From Verrucomicrobiota bacterium (GTDB lineage Bacteria; Verrucomicrobiota; Verrucomicrobiia; Limisphaerales; CAIQOK01): a stretch of 12,322 nucleotides of DNA. The DNA lies in the NCBI GenBank assembly GCA_025363535.1, contig JANYDP010000319.1, positions 1-12,322 on the forward strand, read 5' to 3'. The notes under the pieces are model-generated. The model made no database searches, was not told the origin of the DNA, and saw only the letters and a list, made by a program, of their open reading frames with translations. Of the stretch, positions 7,519 through 12,322 are shown piece by piece. Each line of letters begins with the position of its first letter. Within the stretch, counting starts at the first letter, position 1. Both the position numbers and the translations under genes were made by a program.

Positions 7519-7719
7519 ATGACAGAAATTATGAACAAAGAAACGATTGTTTATTCAATAAACGTGGAAGATTTGCAAACGGTAGCCAAGCAAGAGTTGT
7601 GTCGCAAACTCTCGCCAAAGGAGATCGCGATAGTTGCGGACAAAGTTGGTGACTACATTGATTGGCAAGGAGCAATTACCGCTGCGATTGAAGACCGTTT
7701 GCCAGCGATGGTGATTTGA
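7519..7719 (+). CDS. Small conserved-looking hypothetical protein
   Basis: A 66-residue protein starting 7 bases after the HNH gene; an alternative ATG lies at 7531. The pattern IVYSINVEDLQTVAKQELCR, then LSPKEIAIVADKVGDYIDW, is reminiscent of short hypothetical proteins common in mobile or accessory regions, but I cannot name a family. It is predicted to be mostly helical, acidic in its second half, and without a signal peptide or membrane segment. Its stop (TGA 7717-7719) overlaps a possible TTG start of the following degraded gene. It may be an accessory or immunity component for the HNH gene, or unrelated cargo. Confidence 0.6.
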   Translation: MTEIMNKETIVYSINVEDLQTVAKQELCRKLSPKEIAIVADKVGDYIDWQGAITAAIEDRLPAMVI

Positions 7720-7935
7720 AACTTTGCGGGCAGCGTTTTTGGGAATTTATTTCAGCTCGTAAAAATCTTTATACGGACATCATTGAACCGCTCGGAAGTC
7801 GTGCAAAGGAACGCAAAGAAGAATTTGAAATTGAATTGCGCGAGTTACCAATCGGCTCACCAAAGAATTTCTTGATGTTTATTGTTTGCCAGACGGCACG
7901 ATACAATGGAAAAAGCTTGTTTAGTTCAATTCGAG
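7716..7935 (+). pseudogene. Degraded C-terminal fragment of a type II restriction endonuclease-like gene
   Basis: Read from 7716, the frame gives CGQRFWEFISARKNLYTDII then EPLGSRAKERKEEFEIE, which resembles the C-terminal region of a type II restriction-enzyme group. After about 7837 the similarity continues in another frame, two positions on: ARVTNRLTKEFLDVYCLPDG and TIQWKKLV, then TAG at 7922-7924 (probably once CAG) and FNSS. One base lost near 7836-7838 plus this stop explain the pattern. The N-terminal part of the enzyme is absent. The nominal open frame runs on to 8063 but its last part is non-homologous and enters repeat DNA. Family assignment is from memory and uncertain; that the piece is broken is well supported by the two-frame continuity. 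Confidence 0.6.
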
Positions 7936-8036
7936 CATTATTCCACCAAGGTAACGCCCGTCTTATTTTGGTTCCACAACTGGTGCCGGTTTTCCCCGCC
8001 GGTCATGGAGCTTTTGAACTTTCGTCCTTGCCTCCA

Positions 8037-8050
8037 GCTCCGTCAGGAGC
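8037..8050. repeat. Short palindrome, probable dispersed repeat
   Basis: GCTCC-GTCA-GGAGC is a perfect 5-bp stem with a 4-base loop, followed by GGAATCTTTGTAG. I recall very similar hairpins followed by the same downstream bases as dispersed repeats in Verrucomicrobia-like genomes; copy number elsewhere cannot be seen here. Confidence 0.45.
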
Positions 8051-8087
8051 GGAATCTTTGTAGAACCAGACGCAAAGGGAACGCCAA

Positions 8088-8098
8088 CCCCGTCGGGG
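8088..8098. repeat. Short GC palindrome
   Basis: CCCCG-T-CGGGG, an 11-base perfect palindrome 37 bases after the preceding hairpin. Probably part of the same or a related dispersed element; the one-base centre makes it unlikely to fold as RNA without opening pairs. Confidence 0.35.
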
Positions 8099-8218
8099 CG
8101 GCAGCTTCATCCGCAATCGGGGGTGCGGTCTGCGGCCCCGCGCGGTCGCTCGGCCGGAGCTTGGGCTTGGTTTGGGGTGTTTTGCTACAAACTAGCCACC
8201 CTGGCGGGGTTAAATTGG

Positions 8219-8406
8219 CTCGCAAGTCGTCCAAAGGGCGTCGCAACCCGTCCGCAACCCGTCGCAGGTCGAAAATCGGCCCCGCAACTCGTCCGATGGG
8301 CGTCGCAGGTCGTCCGAGAGCCGTCGCAAGTCGCCCGGAGGCCGTCGCAGGTCGTCCGCAAGGCGTCGCAACCCGTCCGCGAGCCGTCGCAAAGAGGGTT
8401 TCGCCC
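8219..8406. repeat. Tandem array of about nine 21-bp units
   Basis: The units begin CTCGCA or GTCGCA at 8219, 8240, 8261, 8281 (variant, CCCGCA), 8302, 8323, 8344, 8365 and 8386, spaced 21 bp except for one 20-bp unit. The consensus begins GTCGCARGTCGTCCG and ends in a purine-rich spacer and GSC. The array ends about 30 bases after the stop of the transporter gene. The minus-strand translation has a leucine heptad look (LRRLADDLRR), but no start, ribosome site or conserved ends support a gene. Confidence 0.85.
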
Positions 8407-8437
8407 GTCGCCCGGCCGACGGCGCAGTTTGCGGGCC

Positions 8438-9706
8438 TCACTTCGCCGGTCGTTTCTGCCAATAATTCGCGAGTACCGAGCCGCTGATGTTCATCCACGG
8501 AATGAAGATGGCCGCCGCCAGGCCGACGGTGGCCAGCTTGCCCATCGCGTTCGCGAGGCCGGACGCCATGCCGCCGTTTTGCAGCCCGACTTCAAACGCC
8601 ACCGAGCGCGCGGAGTTTTTGTCCAGCCCGCTCGCGCGGCTCAGAAAATAGCCGAAGCCATAGCCCGCCGAGTTGTGCAGGGCGGACGCGAGAAACAACA
8701 GCCCACCGACTTTCAACAAGTTGTCCCGACCGGACGCCGTGGTCATCGCGGTCACATACACGATGCCCGCCATCGCCGCCTTCGGCATGAAATCGTCCAG
8801 CCGCGCAAACCAGAGCGTCAGCCCGTGATAAACCAAACCCACTACGACCGCGCTCAGAAGAAATCCAACCAAGCCCAGCGCGGTGAGGGCATCGCCCGTG
8901 AAGTGTGACTGCAAAAACGCCCAGCCGCCCAACGGGAGCCACCCGAGCCACGCGACGCTGAAAGCAGCGAGGCCGCAAAGGATTTTCCGGCTGCCCGGCC
9001 CGCCGTGCTTCAAGTGATCGTGAATCAGCGCCGCGCCGATCGGCACCAGCACGATCTTGACGATCTCCACCATCATGTTGAAAAACTTCACCTCAACCAT
9101 TGTGCCCGCGAGCAGTTTCATCCACAGCGGCGTCAGGATGGGCGCGAGCATCGTGGTCACCGCCGTCACCGTGACCGAGAGTGCGAGATTGGATTTCGCG
9201 ATGTAAGCCATCACGTTTGAAGCCAGCCCGCTCGAACACGAGCCGATGAGGATGACGCCCGCCGCGATCTCCGGCTCGAACCGGAATATCTTCGTCAACG
9301 CCAGCCCGACCAGCGGCATCACGGAGAAATGACAGACGATGCCGACCAGCACGCCGCGCGGTGATTTGGCCACGCCGGCAAAATCCTTGAGGCTCATCTG
9401 CGTGCCCATGCCGAACATCACCAGTTGAATGGCGATGAGCATGACCCATTTGTTGCGCATGTCGAAATTTCCAACATGAAGAAATTGCGCCGGATAAATC
9501 ATCGCCGCCGTGACCACCGCGATGATCCACGCAGTAAACTGGTAGCCGCGAAAGTTTTTGGAGAAACGAAGCGAGATGGCCAACGTGGCGGCAAGCATCA
9601 CCAGAAGCGGATGCCAAACGGCGGGATCGTTCGCCATCCATCCCACGCCGAACACAACCACCGTGAACAGCAACATTCCTCCTTCGACTTTGGCCAGCGG
9701 GTACAT
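8438..9706 (-). CDS. Bile acid:sodium symporter (BASS) family transporter
   Basis: A 422-residue integral membrane protein with about ten or eleven hydrophobic segments. It carries both family signatures: GSCSSGLASNVMAYIAKSN (residues 155-173), the sodium-binding crossover region, and EVGLQNGGMASGLA (372-385). It should import an organic acid with sodium. Bacterial BASS proteins are usually about 300-330 residues; the extra length is an N-terminal membrane region of about 85 residues (VEGGMLLFTVVVFGVGW, then WIIAVVTAAMI). It is the last gene of the minus-strand cluster, 24 bp after the racemase-family gene, so its substrate is likely the sugar acid degraded by the upstream enzymes (inference). 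Starts at ATG 9706 without a visible Shine-Dalgarno sequence. Confidence 0.88.
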   Translation of the reverse strand: MYPLAKVEGGMLLFTVVVFGVGWMANDPAVWHPLLVMLAATLAISLRFSKNFRGYQFTAWIIAVVTAAMIYPAQFLHVGNFDMRNKWVMLIAIQLVMFGMGTQMSLKDFAGVAKSPRGVLVGIVCHFSVMPLVGLALTKIFRFEPEIAAGVILIGSCSSGLASNVMAYIAKSNLALSVTVTAVTTMLAPILTPLWMKLLAGTMVEVKFFNMMVEIVKIVLVPIGAALIHDHLKHGGPGSRKILCGLAAFSVAWLGWLPLGGWAFLQSHFTGDALTALGLVGFLLSAVVVGLVYHGLTLWFARLDDFMPKAAMAGIVYVTAMTTASGRDNLLKVGGLLFLASALHNSAGYGFGYFLSRASGLDKNSARSVAFEVGLQNGGMASGLANAMGKLATVGLAAAIFIPWMNISGSVLANYWQKRPAK

Positions 9707-9730
9707 TTTATATTCGTGACAATTCGTGTC

Positions 9731-10390
9731 TCACAAAACCGTCGCCAGATAATCCACCGCGATGCCCGGACTCGCCAAGATCGGCACGCGTTTGTCCGCC
9801 GCCGCCAGCGAATCCACCACGCGCGCCATCGAAGCCTGCGCCAACACGATCACGTCCACCTGCTGTGACAATTCCTTCAACGCCGCCGCGACCTTCGCGT
9901 CGTGTGTCGCCGCGTCGCCGCTCATCAACGCCTCGAACGCGCCTTCGCACAACTTGGAAGTGAGTTCAGTTTTTTTACCGGCAAGCGCCGCGCGCCGCAC
10001 AATCAAATCCGCCGTCGGCTCCAGCGTGGTCGCCAGCGTGGCGATGACGCCGATTTTCGTTCCCGTCGCGACCGCCTGATCCGCCATTGGTTGATCCACG
10101 CGCAACACCGGCACGCCGATCAGCTTCGCGCCCGCCTCCACCGCCGGCCCGATGGACGAACACGTCACCATGATGTAATCCGCGCCCGCCAGTTCAGCGG
10201 ATTCCAGATAGTTCGCCACCCGCCGTGCAATGGTCGCGGTGAGGCTGCCCGCCTCGCGGATGCCCTTCACCAATGAGTCGTCCGCGATGTTGAACACGTC
10301 CACGTCCGGCAATTTTTCTTTGCACAGCGCCGCGAACACCGGCACGAGCGTGGCCGAGGTGTGAATCAAACCGAGTTTTTTCCTTTTCAT
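9731..10390 (-). CDS. Asp/Glu/hydantoin racemase family protein lacking the second catalytic Cys
   Basis: A 219-residue protein with the usual two-lobed racemase pattern. The N-lobe contains LGLIHTSATLVPVF and MVTCSSIGPAV, with Cys77 in the position of the first catalytic cysteine. In the C-lobe, where active racemases have a second cysteine (typically L-A-C-T/G), the sequence is VIVLAQASM (residues 181-188), with no Cys. The protein may therefore catalyse a one-sided reaction (isomerase, decarboxylase or lyase chemistry, as in maleate isomerase or arylmalonate decarboxylase relatives) rather than a two-base racemisation. It lies between the acid sugar kinase and the transporter, which suggests action on a sugar-acid intermediate; the substrate cannot be deduced. 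Confidence 0.82.
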   Translation of the reverse strand: MKRKKLGLIHTSATLVPVFAALCKEKLPDVDVFNIADDSLVKGIREAGSLTATIARRVANYLESAELAGADYIMVTCSSIGPAVEAGAKLIGVPVLRVDQPMADQAVATGTKIGVIATLATTLEPTADLIVRRAALAGKKTELTSKLCEGAFEALMSGDAATHDAKVAAALKELSQQVDVIVLAQASMARVVDSLAAADKRVPILASPGIAVDYLATVL

Positions 10391-10418
10391 AAATTTGAGA
10401 TGGCGCAGCAGCAGCTCC

Positions 10419-10439
10419 GCCCTACCGACTTGGTAGGGC
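10419..10439. repeat. Hairpin between kinase and racemase-family genes
   Basis: GCCCTACC (10419-10426) and GGTAGGGC (10432-10439) form a perfect 8-bp stem with a 5-base loop, flanked by related GCAGC/GCTGC tracts. It fills most of the 68-bp intergenic gap on the minus strand. Similar GGTAGGGC...GCTGC palindromes are, as I recall, dispersed repeats in these bacteria. No T-run follows, so it is more likely an mRNA processing or stability element than a terminator. Confidence 0.6.
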
Positions 10440-10458
10440 TGCGCTGCCGCGCTGCCAG

Positions 10459-11856
10459 TTACATTTTTCCGCGTCTCACGATTTCAAAATAATTCTCCGC
10501 GCCGACCTGGCCACCCTTGAACACCACTTCCAATCCGTCCACCGGCGCACCCGGCGCATGGGCGCGGCACAAAGGCGCACCCGGCGTCAGCGGCGCGATC
10601 ATTGCCAACGCCTGGATTCCCAACTCGCGCGCGGCGTAGCTCGACGTGTCGCCCCCGGCGATGCACAGCCGGCGCACTCCCGATTGCGACAGCGCCAGAT
10701 TCAGCACCTTCCCCAGCGCGGCCCCGAAAAGAATGGCGCTGACAGTTTTCGCCTCCGCCGCGCTGAGACCGCGACGCTTGAAAATGCGGGCGGTCGCCGC
10801 CAGACGGGGATCGGTTCCGCCCCGGCTCGTGTGGACAATCACGCTGCGTCCCGCAGCGAGAAATGCGCGCGTGGCGTCCGCCGACCGCTGGATGACGCGC
10901 CGGATGTTTTTCTCCGTCGCCAGCATGGCCGTATCGAGCGCGACTTCGGCAAACCCATGCCGCAACGCCCACGCCATCTGCCCTTCCGTCACCGGCGAAC
11001 AACTGCCGGAGGCCACCAGCAACTGTTTCGTAGGCGACGACGTGCGAAGGCTCAAATTGCTTTCCGCTCTCTGCTTTCCGCTTTCCGCTTTTCCCCAATG
11101 CGCCGCCAGTGCCGTTTCAATTCCCGACGAGCCGATGGAGAACAGCGGTCGTTTGCGGCTGGCGTGACCATCAATCAATTCGCCGATGAGTTGCAATTGC
11201 CCGGCATCCAGGGCGTCGAACAAAACCACGCCGGGTTTGTCCGCGAGAATTTTTTCCAATGCCGCGCGGGCTTCTTTCGCCGGCAGCACGAGCTGGAGAA
11301 TGTCGAACAGCGCAATTTTCTTTTTCGTCTGCTGCGCCAGATGCAACCGCAAATCCGCCTCGGTCATCGGCGTGACCGGATGTTTGCTGATGGACGGATG
11401 GCGGTCGAGCCGGTGAATCGCGCCCGCGCTGCCGATGCCATACCGGGCGAAGTGCTGGCCAAAAACCGTGTAACGTCCCAGCGCCGGTGCGGCGACGAGC
11501 AGCGGAATAAATGGCGCCCGGAAAATTTTCGCGCCCAGATCAATCACACAACCGATGCTGCCGAGGCTCGGGGAGGAATCGAACGTGGAGCAGACCTTGT
11601 AGTGAACATGCCGCGCCCCGAGCGCTTTGAGTTTCGACAACGCGGGGTGCAGTTCGCGCCTCATGGCGGCCGGGGGCATTGAGCGTGTCATGCCCGCGAC
11701 GCCGACAGCCTGGAGGTTTTTGAAACGCCCGAGTTGCTTGGGCGTGGGCGGTTCGATGAACAGCGCCGTGCGGATGCCCGCGAACGTCAGTCGTTCGAGC
11801 GCATCGGTTGAGCCGGTGAAATCGTCGCCGTAAAAGGTCAGGAGAAGCTTGCTCAT
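10459..11856 (-). CDS. Four-carbon acid sugar kinase family protein (DUF1537)
   Basis: A 465-residue protein. The N-terminal substrate domain has GDDFTGSTDAL (residues 10-20), HYKVCSTFDSSPSLGSIG (85-102) and DRHPSISKHPVTPM (151-164), all hallmarks of the DUF1537 kinases. The C-terminal nucleotide-binding domain starts near 279 (LLVASGSCSPVT) and has VHTSRGG and AGGDTSS (GGDTSS starting at 401), and ends KGGQVGAENYFE. The family phosphorylates C4 acid sugars such as erythronate and threonate, or 3-oxo-isoapionate. The start is placed at ATG 11856, since upstream in-frame codons translate an interspersed repeat. The linker between the domains (residues about 255-268) contains a GGAAAGC heptamer repeat. 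The gene follows the RuBisCO-like gene after 88 bp. No Shine-Dalgarno sequence is seen. Confidence 0.93.
   Translation of the reverse strand: MSKLLLTFYGDDFTGSTDALERLTFAGIRTALFIEPPTPKQLGRFKNLQAVGVAGMTRSMPPAAMRRELHPALSKLKALGARHVHYKVCSTFDSSPSLGSIGCVIDLGAKIFRAPFIPLLVAAPALGRYTVFGQHFARYGIGSAGAIHRLDRHPSISKHPVTPMTEADLRLHLAQQTKKKIALFDILQLVLPAKEARAALEKILADKPGVVLFDALDAGQLQLIGELIDGHASRKRPLFSIGSSGIETALAAHWGKAESGKQRAESNLSLRTSSPTKQLLVASGSCSPVTEGQMAWALRHGFAEVALDTAMLATEKNIRRVIQRSADATRAFLAAGRSVIVHTSRGGTDPRLAATARIFKRRGLSAAEAKTVSAILFGAALGKVLNLALSQSGVRRLCIAGGDTSSYAARELGIQALAMIAPLTPGAPLCRAHAPGAPVDGLEVVFKGGQVGAENYFEIVRRGKM
11059..11092. repeat. 7-bp tandem repeat inside the kinase gene
   Basis: About five units of GCTTTCC (GGAAAGC on the coding strand) at 11059, 11066 (variant GCTCTCT), 11073, 11080 and 11087 (partial). 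They encode GKAESGKQRAESN in the linker between the two kinase domains. Because the unit is not a multiple of three, gain or loss of one copy would shift the frame. Confidence 0.75.
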
Positions 11857-11867
11857 GCCAAAGACAG

Positions 11868-11946
11868 GAAACATCGAACATTGAACATCGAACGCCCAAC
11901 CTCGAAAGAAATGACCGAACGATAGCCGTTCAATGTTCGATGTTTC
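11868..11946. repeat. 19-bp perfect inverted repeat between RuBisCO-like and kinase genes
   Basis: GAAACATCGAACATTGAAC (11868-11886) is repeated exactly inverted at 11928-11946, with 41 bases between that carry further CGAAC copies. It fills the intergenic gap, and the right arm overlaps the TGA of the RuBisCO-like gene. The arms are AT-rich and built from repeated GAACAT words, a dispersed repeat type I associate with Verrucomicrobia-like genomes. It may act as an attenuator or stabilising stem between the two genes. Confidence 0.8.
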
Positions 11947-12322
11947 ATTTTTCTTTCTTCCCAAACTTTTCCACCGATTTTTTCAGCTCGGGATATTTCT
12001 GCGCCGCCTGTTCCAGCGTCAGCCCTTCGACCGCCGCTTCCCACCATTTCCGCAGCGAGCGCACGCCCACTGCCGGGCCGTCGGGATGCGCCATGATGCC
12101 GCCGCCGGCCATGTAGAGCAGATCAACCGTCTTCGTGCGGCGAAATGTTTCGCACGCCTGCCCGCCCCATTGACCGGAAGAAACGACGGGAAGGATCGGA
12201 GTGCCGAACGTAGTGGGACAGGCGTCTCGCCTGTCCAGTTCATCGGTTTCTGTTTTTTTAGAACCAAATGAATTTTGTTCGTCAAACTGGACAGGCGGGA
12301 CGCCTGTCCCACTGCGCCGTGG
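11945..12322 (-). CDS. RuBisCO-like protein, C-terminal part (cut by window edge)
   Basis: The last 125 codons of a gene that begins beyond position 12322. Residues after the repeat insertion read TFGTPILPVVSSGQWGGQ, then DLLYMAGGGIMAHPDGPAVG and a helical tail ending EKFGKKEK. SSGQW corresponds to the Ser-Gly-Gly phosphate-binding loop of the RuBisCO large chain, and AGGGIMAHPDG to its Gly-Gly-Gly/HP-x-G phosphate loop; the catalytic lysines would lie upstream, outside the window. The GQWGG and GGGIMAHPDG spelling points to a RuBisCO-like protein (form IV) rather than a CO2-fixing enzyme; some of these decarboxylate or isomerise phosphorylated sugar acids. A 102-bp repeat lies in the reading frame at 12212-12313 and adds 34 codons. 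It heads the kinase/racemase-family/transporter cluster. Confidence 0.85.
   Translation of the reverse strand, partial: PRRSGTGVPPVQFDEQNSFGSKKTETDELDRRDACPTTFGTPILPVVSSGQWGGQACETFRRTKTVDLLYMAGGGIMAHPDGPAVGVRSLRKWWEAAVEGLTLEQAAQKYPELKKSVEKFGKKEK
12212..12313. repeat. 102-bp palindromic interspersed element inside the RuBisCO-like gene
   Basis: The ends are inverted copies of about 29 bp: the left arm starts AGTGGGACAGGCGTCTCGCC and the right arm, on the other strand, starts AGTGGGACAGGCGTCCCGCC, one mismatch, both continuing TGTCCAGTT. Each arm is itself a hairpin (GGACAGGCG, 3-base loop, CGCCTGTCC). The core is AT-rich. The length is exactly 34 codons, and the only minus-strand frame without stops is the frame of the host gene. 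Similar GACAGGCG palindromes are dispersed in Verrucomicrobia-like genomes as far as I recall. Confidence 0.88.

Larger units (their letters stand above)
7936..8437. other. Non-coding, repeat-filled region between convergent genes
   Basis: About 500 bp with no credible gene. The several long open frames on both strands exist because the DNA is GC-rich and the 21-bp period is a multiple of three. It holds two short perfect palindromes (8037-8050, 8088-8098), a GC-rich stretch with long G runs (8110-8190), and the 21-bp tandem array (8219-8406). It separates the plus-strand island from the minus-strand transporter operon, and may serve as a transcription end for both. Confidence 0.7.

Noticed and set aside
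8219..8406. CRISPR array
   Set aside because: The repeats are head-to-tail 21-bp units without unique spacers, and no cas gene is present.
5467..8437. Complete integrative element or prophage
   Set aside because: No integrase, transposase or phage structural gene and no tRNA are visible; only small cargo genes, gene fragments and repeats.
8210..8498. Minus-strand leucine-heptad protein encoded by the 21-bp repeats
   Set aside because: The heptad pattern follows automatically from a 21-bp period; several frames on both strands are open, and there are no convincing ends or homology.
7882..8908. Plus-strand open frames of 201 and 261 residues
   Set aside because: They run through repeats and then antisense to the transporter gene, which has clear family signatures on the other strand.
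10484..11098. 204-residue minus-strand frame starting in the heptamer repeat
   Set aside because: A shifted frame within the DUF1537 kinase gene; the kinase motifs are continuous in the main frame.
12019..12312. 97-residue minus-strand frame starting MGQASRLSS
   Set aside because: It starts in the repeat element and is read out of frame with the RuBisCO-like protein, whose motifs are in another frame.

Overview
The window looks like a GC-rich bacterial chromosome segment. I infer Verrucomicrobiota or a close PVC relative from sequence fingerprints only: several families of short palindromic or tandem interspersed repeats, start codons almost all without a Shine-Dalgarno sequence, and a gene mix devoted to sugars and sugar acids. 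No rRNA, tRNA or CRISPR array is visible.

Layout. (1) Positions 1-2352, minus strand: a secreted BNR-repeat sialidase-like protein, followed 4 bases later by a sodium:solute symporter that runs off the left edge. This looks like a glycan-processing and uptake pair. (2) 2582-3493, minus: a radical SAM protein of the COG0731 type. (3) 3673-5466, plus: L-fucose isomerase, fucI, divergent from the radical SAM gene. (4) 5474-about 7935, plus: an accessory island. It starts with a DUF4160/DUF2442 gene pair lying between two diverged copies of the last 37 codons of fucI. It continues with AT-richer restriction-modification debris: the N-terminal half of a DNA methyltransferase, an intact winged-helix/HNH endonuclease gene, a 66-residue unknown protein, and the frameshifted C-terminal end of what looks like a type II restriction enzyme. 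(5) 7936-8437: no gene, but GC-rich palindromes and an array of about nine 21-bp units between convergent transcription units. (6) 12322-8438, minus: a four-gene cluster read from right to left: a RuBisCO-like protein (C-terminal part only), a four-carbon acid sugar kinase (DUF1537), an Asp/Glu-racemase-family protein lacking the second catalytic cysteine, and a bile-acid:sodium-symporter-family transporter. This is a plausible uptake and catabolic operon for a sugar acid.

Three observations stand out. A 102-bp palindromic repeat sits inside the RuBisCO-like gene without breaking its frame, recalling Rickettsia palindromic elements. The fucI tail is duplicated around the DUF4160/DUF2442 pair, as if a cassette had brought its own replacement 3' end. 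The restriction-modification remnant has lost the facing halves of its methyltransferase and nuclease, with an HNH gene in between. Functions are assigned by recognising protein families by eye; no database search was possible.
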